The notes below the pieces were generated by a model that saw only the letters and a list, made by a program, of their open reading frames with translations, did no database searches and was not told the origin of the DNA. From contig JAADJD010000027.1 of the NCBI GenBank assembly GCA_013150955.1, positions 1-33,521 on the forward strand: 33,521 nucleotides of DNA, given 5' to 3'. This stretch comes from Calditrichota bacterium (GTDB lineage Bacteria; Calditrichota; Calditrichia; RBG-13-44-9; J042). The translations under genes were made by a program, and so were the position numbers. Shown here one piece after another: positions 1-8,552 of the stretch. Position 1 is the stretch's first letter. Each line of letters starts with the position of its first letter.

Positions 1-1000
1 TAATGCTTTGTAGTGACAAATCGCCCATTTTTGGTTTGAGATATCCTGTTGATATTACAAGGCTTAGCAAAATTTTGCTGTCAAACTCGGGTTCCAGCAC
101 CTGAATGGCGGTTTTAAACATCTCGATCTGAAATGGATAATTGATATTCACATGGTAATCCACCGAATAAGACGTTCGGTAGCGGTAAGTGGTGCCCGGA
201 TAACCCAGAATGAAGGTAAAATCCCCTTCCCTGACGCCTTCAGCCGAAATCGGCAGGTAAGCACGGGGTTGGTAGGGGATGTTGTCCCGGGAATATTCAG
301 CCGGTTTGCCTTCCTTGCTGGCATACACCCGGAAAAATGCGAAGTCTCCCGTGTGTCTTGGCCACATCCAGTTGTCGATGTCGCCACCGTATTCGCCAAT
401 GCTTCGCGGAGGGGCATAGACCAGACGAACATCCTTGAAACGTTCATAAATAAACAGATAATATTTCACTCCCGAAAACATCTCCACCACACGCGCTTCA
501 ATCCCTTCTTCCTTCGCTTCCGTAGAATCTTCAATTTCTTCGATGCGTTTTTGAATCGCCTCGAATCGATCGGCCGGTGCCATATCCTCGGTAACCGCGG
601 AAAGGACATCGTCTGTAATTTCTTTAAAAGAGCGGGTCACCAGGACTTCGTAACCGGGAATGGGGATTTCTTCCGTCATGGTTTTCGCCCAGAAACCATT
701 CTCGATGTAATTATTTTCTGGAGTACTGGCCCGCTGAAGGGCACCATAAGCCACGTGGTGATTGGTTAATACCAATCCCTTGGGAGAAACAAACTCGCCC
801 GTCCCCCCATCGATAATGACCACGGCATCTTTTAACTTTTGGATTTCTTCCGGGGACAGCTGCAGACCACGTTGCTTGAGCGTTTTCCAGTCCAGTACCT
901 GTAGCTGATCCAGTAACCACATGCCTTCATCGGCAATGGCCGAAAGGGTCATCAGACACGCAAGAATCCACCCCATAAAAAAACCGGCAGCGCGTTTCAT
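1..1000 (-). CDS. S46-family dipeptidyl peptidase, N-terminal part (runs off the left edge)
   Basis: The frame stays open from the ATG at 1000 to the window edge and gives 333 residues of an exported serine peptidase. The N-terminus is a Sec signal (MKRAAGFFMGWILACLMTLS, then AIADEGMW). Residues 75-86 carry the S46 catalytic-His segment (KGLVLTNHHVAY), and 205-220 the conserved block with the catalytic Asp (GGDIDNWMWPRHTGDF). Family members (DPP7/DPP11, about 700 aa) cleave dipeptides from peptide N-termini in the periplasm. The nucleophile Ser lies in the C-terminal half, which is outside the window, so activity cannot be judged. A GAGGCC-type ribosome site precedes the ATG. The His segment has Val where most members have Cys. 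The gene is transcribed away from the lipoprotein gene at 1329. Confidence 0.88.
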   Translation of the reverse strand, partial: MKRAAGFFMGWILACLMTLSAIADEGMWLLDQLQVLDWKTLKQRGLQLSPEEIQKLKDAVVIIDGGTGEFVSPKGLVLTNHHVAYGALQRASTPENNYIENGFWAKTMTEEIPIPGYEVLVTRSFKEITDDVLSAVTEDMAPADRFEAIQKRIEEIEDSTEAKEEGIEARVVEMFSGVKYYLFIYERFKDVRLVYAPPRSIGEYGGDIDNWMWPRHTGDFAFFRVYASKEGKPAEYSRDNIPYQPRAYLPISAEGVREGDFTFILGYPGTTYRYRTSYSVDYHVNINYPFQIEMFKTAIQVLEPEFDSKILLSLVISTGYLKPKMGDLSLQSI

Positions 1001-1328
1001 GAGAGGGCCTCCTGATTATGATAAATTGCCATAAAACAATAAGGTAACAATAAAATTACGGCCTTTACAGGGGAAAAGTTACAAAAAATTCATTTTGCGG
1101 ATTGAAATCTGAAGGACCTGTTGGGTATTCCGACACACCAGCGGCTTTGTCCGTTTTCTGTCTACAGAAAATGAGGATGGAAATATTCCGGGAAAATGTT
1201 CAAAATTCGGGGAACAGATTCATATTTAATGATATTGAATTAAGAATGGCTTTTATGTATATTTTGACGTTTATTTGAACGGCATTAGGAAGCGTACACT
1301 TAAATCTGGAGAGTGGGAGTAACTGTCG
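1001..1328. other. Divergent intergenic region
   Basis: This 328-bp AT-rich spacer separates the divergent S46 peptidase and lipoprotein genes, so it must hold promoters for both. A TATATTTTG near 1257-1265 could serve the rightward gene as a -7-like element, but I cannot fix a matching upstream box. No gene, repeat copy or strong hairpin was seen. Confidence 0.4.
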
Positions 1329-2534
1329 ATGGGAAACTGGCGTCTGCTGTTGGTGGCTCTGGCGGGTCTGGTCTTTTTCATGCGCTGTAGTGAGAATCCG
1401 GTGAATCTGGGAGAGAAGGTGCTTCCGGATCCTGAGCTAAGCGGGAAATTGTTGAAAGACACATTGTACGCCAATGTGTTGACTTCGGTAAAGAAACCGG
1501 AAAATTTAAAAACGAACAACACATCCCGGTTGTTAATCGGAAAATTTCAGGGATTGCAATTCCGACCCATCATAAAATTCACCAAGCCGGTGGCCTTCCC
1601 CAATAAGGTTTATGTTCACAAGGCAACGGTGGCCCTCATTGTACGGGCGGTACAGGGGGATACCCTCATTCCCTACCAGATTTCGGCTTTTCGGATTACG
1701 GAGGAATGGGAGGATAACACCGATGACATCTGGACGGATTATCGAACGAGCATTGACGCGGCGGTGCCCCTTGGAACGGTAACCCTGGAAGGCCGTGCGC
1801 AGGACACGCTATATTTGTCGCTGGAAGATACCGCCCTGGTCGCCACCTGGACGGATACCGGCAGTGCGATTCCCAACTATGGTTTTCTTCTGGACTTTGA
1901 TGATAGCCACCCGGACTTTATCATCGAGTTTCAGGCCCATCCGAAATTAATCATTGAGTACGAGGTTGAGCTGAATACTATTGTCCGGAAGGATTCGTCT
2001 TTCGCAGTAACCGATGCCTTTCTGATTGACGGAGATTTTAATAGTCTGGATACCACCCGGTACCATTATGTTTCCACATTGCGTCCGCGAAATATTGTGC
2101 TGGGGTTTGATTTTCAGCGGTTTGTGGATCGATTTCCCGATGGGGTGCTGGTAACTTCGGTTAATTTGCATTTGCCTTTCGTGAAGGAAAAAAGCTGGAT
2201 TCATCCGGAATACGGAGCCAACCTGTATTTACGGGCGTTAACCCAACCGCTGACGTCCGGAGAGCTAAGTTACGATACCACCCTGGCTCCCATTGGTTTC
2301 GATCGGCTGAACCTGGACAGCACGTATTTACAAATCGCTGCGGGCACCGAAAGGCGAAATTTCGCCATTCAATACCTTCAGCGATGGTTTAAGGAAGATC
2401 GTCCGTACGAGGGGTTTCTGATCGAATTTCGCAATGATACGGATTATTTTTCCTATTTTGCGGTGCCAGAGCTGGATCAGGCGGTACCCTACCTGATCAT
2501 CTATTACTGGATACCGCCCGGAACCCGATTTTAG
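1329..2534 (+). CDS. Lipoprotein with two tandem DNRLRE-like domains, function unknown
   Basis: 401 aa. The N-terminus is a lipoprotein signal: a hydrophobic stretch, then FMRC with Cys at about residue 20, followed by SENPVNLGEK. The rest reads as two similar all-beta units of about 140 residues (about 60-215 and 245-398). Each has an R-x-ll-F strand, an 'A-x-V-x-L' or 'V-N-L-H-L' strand, a middle 'ITEEW' or 'LQRWF' stretch, and a closing 'LIIEY' or 'LIIYY' strand. This resembles the DNRLRE fold of surface proteins, but the assignment rests on pattern only. A purine-rich site (GGAGAGTGGGAG) lies upstream of the ATG. The gene is the first of a three-gene set with the barrel (14-nt gap) and TPR genes, suggesting a joint envelope or surface role. 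No enzymatic motif was seen. Confidence 0.75.
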   Translation: MGNWRLLLVALAGLVFFMRCSENPVNLGEKVLPDPELSGKLLKDTLYANVLTSVKKPENLKTNNTSRLLIGKFQGLQFRPIIKFTKPVAFPNKVYVHKATVALIVRAVQGDTLIPYQISAFRITEEWEDNTDDIWTDYRTSIDAAVPLGTVTLEGRAQDTLYLSLEDTALVATWTDTGSAIPNYGFLLDFDDSHPDFIIEFQAHPKLIIEYEVELNTIVRKDSSFAVTDAFLIDGDFNSLDTTRYHYVSTLRPRNIVLGFDFQRFVDRFPDGVLVTSVNLHLPFVKEKSWIHPEYGANLYLRALTQPLTSGELSYDTTLAPIGFDRLNLDSTYLQIAAGTERRNFAIQYLQRWFKEDRPYEGFLIEFRNDTDYFSYFAVPELDQAVPYLIIYYWIPPGTRF

Positions 2535-2548
2535 ACTGAAGACGAAGA

Positions 2549-3763
2549 ATGGGATGGTTCATGAGAAATCTTCTGATAAGCCTGACTTTCATCACCGGTT
2601 TACTGGTCTCCCTGCATGCGGGGTCGTATTTTGAATCGCAGGCACACGGACTGGGACTCAAGGCCTACTTTACCAGTGTTCGAGGAATGGGGATGGGCAA
2701 TGCGGGCATTGCCATTCATGACTCCATCAGTCTGGCCCAGTATGCCCTGTCCCAGTGGCGCCATATTCGAGATACCCGATTTACGGTAGGGGTCGGATAT
2801 TACCAAAATTTTACCGACATCCCCCAGTTAAAATATTACACCTCCACAGCCAATTTTGGGGGATTAAGCCTGGCCATTCCCCTGCAGCGAAAAGTATGGG
2901 TGATTGGCTTCACCCTTTATCCCTATACCAATCTGGATGTTCAGTATCGTCGCAGTTTTCAAACCCCGGATGTGGAGTACGAGCAAACAATTTCCACCAG
3001 GGGAAACATTTCGAAAGCGCAATTTTTAGTGGTCTGGTCACCGCATCGGCGGATTGGGTTGGCGGTGGCTGGAAATTATTATTTTGGCCTCATTCGGGAT
3101 AAATTCCAGCTGCAATTTGATGACGGCAGTTTTTACGATGCCGGGCACGAGGTGGAATATCGCGTCAAGGGCCCGGGGGCGGGAATTTATCTGGATGTGA
3201 TCCCCTTTAATCCTTTTCGATTGGCCGGGTTTGTGGAGCTGCCCCCGTATTTAAAAGTGCGACGGGTGTTCAATTCGGTTTTAAGCACCGAGGCCGAATT
3301 TCTACCTGGCAGGAAGACGTTTCCTTTAAAGTATGGAATTGGCGGTGCACTTGCGTTGAGCGAACGCTGGACGCTGGTCGCCGATTATGTGATGCAGGAG
3401 TGGTCAAAAGGATTTGGACTGGAAAAAGAAATCCCGGAGAATCTGGACGATTGGTTTAATCTGGGAGTGGGATTGGAACGCCAGATCAGCCGCAAGCGGG
3501 ATGCGGGGTTCTTCAGCCGGCTGGATTGGCGGGTGGGTTTTTCAATACAGCAATTGGGATATAAATTTAATGGGAATTCAGTTTATCAATATGCGGCTCA
3601 TTTTGGGATGGGCATTCCCTTTTTCTTTTACATCAGCCGGCTGGATGTGGGGATTGTGGCCGGTGTGCGCGGAGATCGCGTGAAAAATGGCGCCCAGGAA
3701 CGGTTCATCAACCTGCGGGTCTCCATTTCCACCGGGGAACGTTGGTTCCTGAGGTTTCGTTAA
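2549..3763 (+). CDS. Outer-membrane beta-barrel protein (FadL/PorV-like)
   Basis: About 400 aa with a cleavable signal (MRNLLISLTFITGLLVSLHAG). After it comes the 'GMGMGNAGIAIHDS' segment typical of FadL/PorV/UPF0164-type barrels, whose N-terminus normally reads R-x-x-x-M-G-x-A. The remainder is alternating amphipathic strands rich in aromatic girdle residues, ending in a strand finishing WFLRFR. The likely role is an outer-membrane channel or secretion-associated barrel, with substrate unknown. Two starts are possible: 2549 (MGWFMRN) or 2561 (MRN). The second gives a more normal signal peptide. The gene sits 14 nt after the lipoprotein gene and 53 nt before the TPR gene, consistent with one transcript. 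Confidence 0.8.
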   Translation: MGWFMRNLLISLTFITGLLVSLHAGSYFESQAHGLGLKAYFTSVRGMGMGNAGIAIHDSISLAQYALSQWRHIRDTRFTVGVGYYQNFTDIPQLKYYTSTANFGGLSLAIPLQRKVWVIGFTLYPYTNLDVQYRRSFQTPDVEYEQTISTRGNISKAQFLVVWSPHRRIGLAVAGNYYFGLIRDKFQLQFDDGSFYDAGHEVEYRVKGPGAGIYLDVIPFNPFRLAGFVELPPYLKVRRVFNSVLSTEAEFLPGRKTFPLKYGIGGALALSERWTLVADYVMQEWSKGFGLEKEIPENLDDWFNLGVGLERQISRKRDAGFFSRLDWRVGFSIQQLGYKFNGNSVYQYAAHFGMGIPFFFYISRLDVGIVAGVRGDRVKNGAQERFINLRVSISTGERWFLRFR

Positions 3764-3816
3764 TTAGTAAATGATAATTTAAACCTTTTACTCGATAAAA
3801 CCAGAGGAGGTTTGTC

Positions 3817-5097
3817 GTGAAACTTCAAATATCCAGGCTGCTGTTGGTAGGGGTTGTGATGCTTTTATTGGGCATGTTTGGCAGTTCGTCCATCTACGCC
3901 CAGTTTGATGAATTTGAAGAAGAAGAATTGGAAGAAGTCAAATGTAAACCCGACACGCTAATCAGCGGATACGAACATTTCAAGGTGGATACGGTAACAC
4001 AACAGCAGATCGCCATCTGGTATAGCTTTGGACAGGAAGAATACAAATATAAACATTACGACCGGGCCATTCCTTACTTCTGGCGGGTGCTGATGAATGA
4101 TCAGACCGGAAAGTTTAGGGTGGTGTATTCCAAGCTGGCCGATTGTTATTTCCGCCTGAACAAGGTGGACAGCACCCTGCTGGTTGTGTACATGGGGCTG
4201 GAAAAGTATCCCAATTATGCCCGGTTGCATTATTGGGCGGGATTTGTACACGATCGCCTGGGGCATACTAAATGCGCCATTCCCCACTATGAATTTCTGG
4301 TAAAGCAATATCCCAAAGAAAAAGACTACTGGGTAAAGCTGGCCTACCTGTATTACAAAGTGGAAGATCCCAAAGCCATTGAGGCGCAGAAGAAGGTTGT
4401 GGATCTGGATCCCAAGGATGTGGAAGCCTCTCGACTTCTGGCCGAAATCATGACCCATTTTGGGGAAGATCCCCTGGAAGCCCTGAAAGCCACCTTTGAA
4501 AAAGATACCACCAATGTGGAAAATGCCTTGCGCTATGGAAAAGAGGCGTTCAATGTGGGAAATTACGAGGAAGCGCTTCGGCCATTTCGGGCCATTCTGA
4601 AAGTAGATCCCAAAAACACGCTGGCGATGGAGTACATTGGGCGGAGCTACGAAGGATTGAATCAACTGGGGAATGCCATCCGTGCCTACAAAGATATTTT
4701 AAAGATTGAGCCCAAAAATGTTAAGGTGATGAGTCTGATTGCTTCGGTTTATGCCCGGATGAATAATTTCACCAGTGCACGTTCATATGTGAATCGTGCC
4801 AAACGACTGGAACCGAATAACGGACTGCCGTACATGATCATGGCCGAGATTTACGAAACGGCGGTAAATTATTGTTCCAATAAGCGGAAAAAGAAAGAAT
4901 TTACTTACGACGATAAGCTGGTGTATCGGCTGGCCGCAGAGGAATATAAAAAAGCGGCTCGCGATCCCAATTATGCGGGAGATGCCAAACGGCGATTGAA
5001 ACAGCTGGAAACCCTGTTGCCAACCAAAGAAGATTACTTTATGCACAAGAATCGTTTAAAACCGAAAGATCCCTGTTATAAATGGATCAATCAGTAA
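3817..5097 (+). CDS. Periplasmic tetratricopeptide-repeat protein
   Basis: 426 aa, GTG start chosen because AGAGGAGG lies 7 nt upstream. A signal peptide (residues 1-28, ending SSSIYA) is followed by a short acidic linker (FDEFEEEELEE). About eight to nine TPR units follow over roughly residues 65-345, with recognisable helix pairs such as 'ALRYGKEAFNVGNYEEALRPFRAILKVDPKN' type repeats. The C-terminal tail (about 360-426) is basic and ends in a conserved-looking KDPCYKW. TPR arrays are protein-interaction scaffolds, so a structural or assembly role with the upstream barrel and lipoprotein is the natural inference. No catalytic motif is present. A factor-independent terminator follows directly, marking the operon end. 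Confidence 0.85.
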   Translation: MKLQISRLLLVGVVMLLLGMFGSSSIYAQFDEFEEEELEEVKCKPDTLISGYEHFKVDTVTQQQIAIWYSFGQEEYKYKHYDRAIPYFWRVLMNDQTGKFRVVYSKLADCYFRLNKVDSTLLVVYMGLEKYPNYARLHYWAGFVHDRLGHTKCAIPHYEFLVKQYPKEKDYWVKLAYLYYKVEDPKAIEAQKKVVDLDPKDVEASRLLAEIMTHFGEDPLEALKATFEKDTTNVENALRYGKEAFNVGNYEEALRPFRAILKVDPKNTLAMEYIGRSYEGLNQLGNAIRAYKDILKIEPKNVKVMSLIASVYARMNNFTSARSYVNRAKRLEPNNGLPYMIMAEIYETAVNYCSNKRKKKEFTYDDKLVYRLAAEEYKKAARDPNYAGDAKRRLKQLETLLPTKEDYFMHKNRLKPKDPCYKWINQ

Positions 5098-5120
5098 TTT
5101 GAATTTAACCACACAGCCGG

Positions 5121-5152
5121 GGCTGCTTCTTAAAAGGGAGCAGCCTTTTTTA
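5121..5152 (+). terminator. Rho-independent terminator of the lipoprotein-barrel-TPR operon
   Basis: GGCTGCTTC pairs with GGAGCAGCC (nine pairs including one G-T) around a short A-rich loop, followed by TTTTTTATT. It starts 24 nt after the TPR stop codon. Confidence 0.85.
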
Positions 5153-5316
5153 TTGTTCATAGAAAGTAGCGATGCCGTTACCCATCTATCAAATGCCCCC
5201 AATCGGCGTTTTTTAAAGGGGGTTAAAATAATTCCCGCTATTTCTTTTTTCTATTGGACGATTTAAATTGAGTCTTAAAAACAGGAAAGCTCCATTAAAA
5301 CAAAAGGGATACGACG

Positions 5317-6618
5317 ATGCTACAACACATTAAACAGACCGATCCGGAAGTCTATCAGGCCATCGTTGGCGAGATAAATCGCGAAAATCATACCCTGGAA
5401 CTCATTGCCTCGGAAAATTTTGTGAGTAAAGCCGTGCTGGAAGCCGCAGGCTGTGTTATGACCAACAAATATGCGGAAGGGTATCCGGGAAAACGCTACT
5501 ATGGTGGATGTGAGTGGGTGGACGTTGCGGAGAATCTGGCCCGGGAACGGGCAAAAGCTCTGTTTCAGGCTGAACATGTGAACGTTCAACCCCATTCGGG
5601 TACCCAGGCCAATATGGCGGTTTACTTTACATTTTGCAAACCCGGGGACACCATCCTGGGAATGAACCTTGCCCATGGCGGCCATCTCTCGCATGGGAGT
5701 CCGGTTAATTTTTCCGGCAAAATGTATCACGTGGTGGCTTACGGAGTCAGTCGGGAAACGGGTTACATCGATATGGATGATGTGGTGCGCAAGGCGCGGG
5801 AACATAAGCCGCGCTTGATCATGGTGGGGGCCAGTGCCTATAGCCGGTTCTATGATTATGCCAAGTTTCGGGAGATAGCGGATGAGGTGGGCGCCATACT
5901 GGTGGCCGATATTGCCCATCCTGCCGGTCTGGTTGCTGCAGGGGAACATCCCTCCCCCATGCCTTATTGTGATGTGGTAACCACCACCACCCACAAAACG
6001 TTACGGGGGCCACGCGGCGGCATGATCATGATCGGAAAAGATAAGGAGAATGATATGGGAATTGTGGCCCCGAAGTCCGGGCGCGTGAAGCGCATCTCGG
6101 AAATCATCGATAGTACAGTTATGCCGGGTATTCAGGGAGGGCCACTCATGCATATCATTGCCGCCAAAGCGGTGGCATTTCAGGAAGCGTTGCAGCCTTC
6201 GTTTAAAGAATATGCCCGCCAGATTGTTCGCAATGCCAAAGCACTGGCGGACGAACTGATTCGCCTGGGATATGATATCGTGTCCGGTGGCACGGACAAC
6301 CACTTGATGCTGGTAGATCTAACCGCCACCGGCATTACCGGTCGGGATGCTGAGGATGCCCTCCATGCGGCTGGCATCACGGTCAACAAAAATATGGTAC
6401 CCTTTGATGAACGCAGCCCCTTTGTCACCTCGGGCATCCGGCTGGGCACCCCGGCACTGACCACGCGGGGTTTTCGCGAGGATGAAATGCGCCGTGTTGC
6501 CCGATTAATCGACCGGGTACTAAAGAACATGGGGAATGAGAAAATTTACGAACAGGTTCGTGGAGAGGTGCGGGAAATGTGCGAAGCCTTTCCTTTATAT
6601 GATTTTGGGAGCCTGTAA
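5317..6618 (+). CDS. glyA: Serine hydroxymethyltransferase
   Basis: 433 aa, the normal length for bacterial GlyA. It is a cytosolic PLP enzyme that interconverts serine plus tetrahydrofolate with glycine plus methylene-tetrahydrofolate. Visible hallmarks are LIASENFVS and [16 protein letters not shown] near the N-terminus, the HSGTQAN loop, the DIAHPAGL motif and the PLP-binding lysine, Lys227, within [13 protein letters not shown]. The C-terminal third has the usual [15 protein letters not shown]. The gene stands alone, 165 nt after the preceding terminator, with AAAGGGA before the ATG. The upstream region has a weak CCCCC/GGGGG hairpin but no riboswitch I can recognise. It is followed by interspersed repeat copy A. 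Confidence 0.98.
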   Translation: MLQHIKQTDPEVYQAIVGEINRENHTLELIASENFVSKAVLEAAGCVMTNKYAEGYPGKRYYGGCEWVDVAENLARERAKALFQAEHVNVQPHSGTQANMAVYFTFCKPGDTILGMNLAHGGHLSHGSPVNFSGKMYHVVAYGVSRETGYIDMDDVVRKAREHKPRLIMVGASAYSRFYDYAKFREIADEVGAILVADIAHPAGLVAAGEHPSPMPYCDVVTTTTHKTLRGPRGGMIMIGKDKENDMGIVAPKSGRVKRISEIIDSTVMPGIQGGPLMHIIAAKAVAFQEALQPSFKEYARQIVRNAKALADELIRLGYDIVSGGTDNHLMLVDLTATGITGRDAEDALHAAGITVNKNMVPFDERSPFVTSGIRLGTPALTTRGFREDEMRRVARLIDRVLKNMGNEKIYEQVRGEVREMCEAFPLYDFGSL

Positions 6619-6712
6619 ATCGATTTAGGAGAAGGCCAGTAAACCACTTTACCGAAAAGAGATCGGATCGTGTCCGAAATGACGCATGATCCCTCTGATT
6701 AACCGACGATTG

Positions 6713-6919
6713 AACCCAGGTAATACAATAAACCGCGAATCACGCGAATGAAACCAAAAAATATATACAAAAATCGCGAATAAACTCTGAACCACATTTT
6801 CATCCAGACACAATCCAATGTATTTTATTGGTTTTATTTGTGTTAATTCGTGTAATTCGTAGGCTAATGCATAATCTGGGATTAATTTTATTTGTGTTCA
6901 TTCGTGTCATTCGCGGTCT
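6713..6919 (+). repeat. Interspersed repeat family, copy A (with extra right arm)
   Basis: Left arm AACCGCGAATCACGCGAATG at 6731-6750. The invariant core TTTTCATCCAGA is at 6797-6808. The right arm, with ATTCGTGTAATTCGTAGG, ends near 6863. It is followed by the outer terminal sequence (AATGCATAATCTGGGATT, read at about 6866-6883). A second partial right arm (TTCATTCGTGTCATTCGCGG) follows at 6897-6916, so this copy is compound. It lies in the convergent gap between glyA and the SGNH gene. Confidence 0.85.
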
Positions 6920-6935
6920 ATTTTGTCGAAAAGGA

Positions 6936-6966
6936 AAAGCCCGGTCCATAGACCGGGCTTTATTAT
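6936..6966. terminator. Bidirectional terminator between glyA and the SGNH-hydrolase gene
   Basis: A perfect 11-bp inverted repeat (AAGCCCGGTC, loop CATA, GACCGGGCTT plus flanking A/T) is present. It is followed by T-rich sequence when read on either strand. The position fits the 3' end of the minus-strand SGNH operon, and it may also stop glyA transcription. Confidence 0.8.
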
Positions 6967-6991
6967 TGTAGGTATTATGGGAGCCCCGCAA

Positions 6992-8524
6992 TTATTTCGT
7001 ATCTCCCTTAACAAACAGATGTTTGACGCCCTCCAGTGCGCGTTCGGCCGCCTCGGTAATTCGGATCTTGCCGGAATATCCCTGCAGTTCCTTCAGATAC
7101 TGTCCCTTGAACTGGGCTGTATTCACTGGCGGAATTTCCAGCCCGATTGCCTGGCCGAAAGATTTGTTAATCACTTCAATAAATTCGTTGGCAATCAGGG
7201 CGTATCCGCCATTGTTGGGATGCACACCATCCAGACTGAAGGCTGTATTCTCTAAATCAAACAGCACATATTTTCCGGTATATCCATCAATACCAGACGT
7301 ATTTAATGTGGTAAGCATGGTATTGGCATCCACGATGGGAACCTGGTACGTCTGGGCCAGGGTGTTAATGATGTTATTGAACCCATCCACCGCGTCCCGA
7401 ATGGACTGGGTCTCGTCCGCGGTTAAAGAGAGATTGCCAGGAATGGGAATTCCGGTGGGGTTCAATCCGCTGGCGATCATCCCCTGCACGATCTGGCCCG
7501 CCTGAACGGCAGCGACGGCCGCATCCACACCGAGCTGGATGAGGAAATCCGCGATGAAAGCCGAATCCGGTACCCCGATGCCCTTCTTATAAGCCGTTAA
7601 GTATGGCAACAGCAGGTGGGCAACACCGGTTTCTTCCATTTTTAAAGGCAGATAAAGAACGGCACCGGCTGCGGTATCGGGATCGAAATCAACCGGCTGG
7701 AAGTTTTCATCAAACACGACGGGCAATTTCCCCAGTTGACCGAAATCCATAAAAATCCCGTCCAGAGCATTCACGTAAGGAATGTCTGTTACATAGGGGA
7801 TGTTTGCCATGACAATCTGGGCACTGCTCTTTTCACGGATGGTGGAGAGGATGGTTTCCAGGCGGGTTTGAAAATCTTCCTGAGACGTAATCTGGGTCAG
7901 ATCCCCACCATCGATTGCGGCACCCAGAACATCGTTATTCCCGATCCATAGCAAGATTAATGATGGATTTAAGAGCAATGCTTGTTCGAGCATGGTGAGA
8001 TTGCCGAGCTCCGGATTCCGTAATACAATTCTAAAAAATGGATTTGTTATGCTGATTTTTGTGTTTAACACATCATTCAGGTCTGCACCCGGCACCGCTA
8101 AATTATCATACGGTCGGGGCAGCTTGGCATTGGAAAGTAACTCCTCCACCTGATCGGCCAGGGTGGAGTCCACAACAGCCGGGCCCGTAGGGGTCATTCG
8201 CAATGGTCCCGCAACATAATTGGTGTCGCTCAATTCGGTAGACCCAATTCCCGGCTCTTCGATCCAAGGCATGGCAAATCGCCAGCTAATCCCCATCTGT
8301 TTGGCAATTAAATAGGGATAGCTATTTTCCTGGAAGGAACGAACCAATCCGGAAGATTGGTATCCCGCTGTCAGACTATTCCCGATGGCCACCACCTTCC
8401 GTAAAAACGAGTTTTGCAGCTGTTCGGGGGTCAGGGTGATTTTTTCCGGTGTCGGGGTGGGCAACTCACACCCAAACCAGAGCATAAAGGATAAAAGGAC
8501 AATGCATATGATGATTTTTTTCAT
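6992..8524 (-). CDS. SGNH/GDSL-hydrolase lipoprotein
   Basis: 510 aa. The ATG at 8524 is chosen, rather than a longer frame, because AGGAGAG lies just upstream and a lipoprotein signal starts there (MKKIIICIVLLSFMLWFGC, Cys19). SGNH blocks are visible. GNSLTAG carries the nucleophile Ser50 (block I, with N in place of the usual D). GNND is block III. DGVHPNNGGY near the C-terminus supplies the Asp and His (block V). The family hydrolyses ester or thioester bonds in lipids, glycolipids or acetylated sugars. A long insertion between blocks III and V is rich in small residues. The gene lies 28 nt after the FadL-type gene in one operon, suggesting ester cleavage at the envelope coupled to uptake of the released acyl chains (inference). 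Confidence 0.88.
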   Translation of the reverse strand: MKKIIICIVLLSFMLWFGCELPTPTPEKITLTPEQLQNSFLRKVVAIGNSLTAGYQSSGLVRSFQENSYPYLIAKQMGISWRFAMPWIEEPGIGSTELSDTNYVAGPLRMTPTGPAVVDSTLADQVEELLSNAKLPRPYDNLAVPGADLNDVLNTKISITNPFFRIVLRNPELGNLTMLEQALLLNPSLILLWIGNNDVLGAAIDGGDLTQITSQEDFQTRLETILSTIREKSSAQIVMANIPYVTDIPYVNALDGIFMDFGQLGKLPVVFDENFQPVDFDPDTAAGAVLYLPLKMEETGVAHLLLPYLTAYKKGIGVPDSAFIADFLIQLGVDAAVAAVQAGQIVQGMIASGLNPTGIPIPGNLSLTADETQSIRDAVDGFNNIINTLAQTYQVPIVDANTMLTTLNTSGIDGYTGKYVLFDLENTAFSLDGVHPNNGGYALIANEFIEVINKSFGQAIGLEIPPVNTAQFKGQYLKELQGYSGKIRITEAAERALEGVKHLFVKGDTK

Positions 8525-8552
8525 TTTTATCTCTCCTGTGTTTTTTGTCTCA

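Noticed and set aside
152-769. Long plus-strand frame (205 codons) over the S46 peptidase
   Set aside because: It lies antisense to a clear S46 reading frame with catalytic motifs and has no family resemblance or ribosome site.
3958-4665. Minus-strand frame of 235 codons
   Set aside because: Complement of the TPR gene; composition is what a TPR gene gives when read backwards, and there is no start signal.
5153-5316. Riboswitch upstream of glyA
   Set aside because: Only a weak CCCCC/GGGGG hairpin is present. No glycine, folate or SAH/SAM aptamer signature could be seen.
6800-6991. Basic 63-aa frame rich in RIN/TNK words
   Set aside because: It is the translation of repeat copy A read on the minus strand, not a gene. 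Similar spurious proteins arise from other copies.
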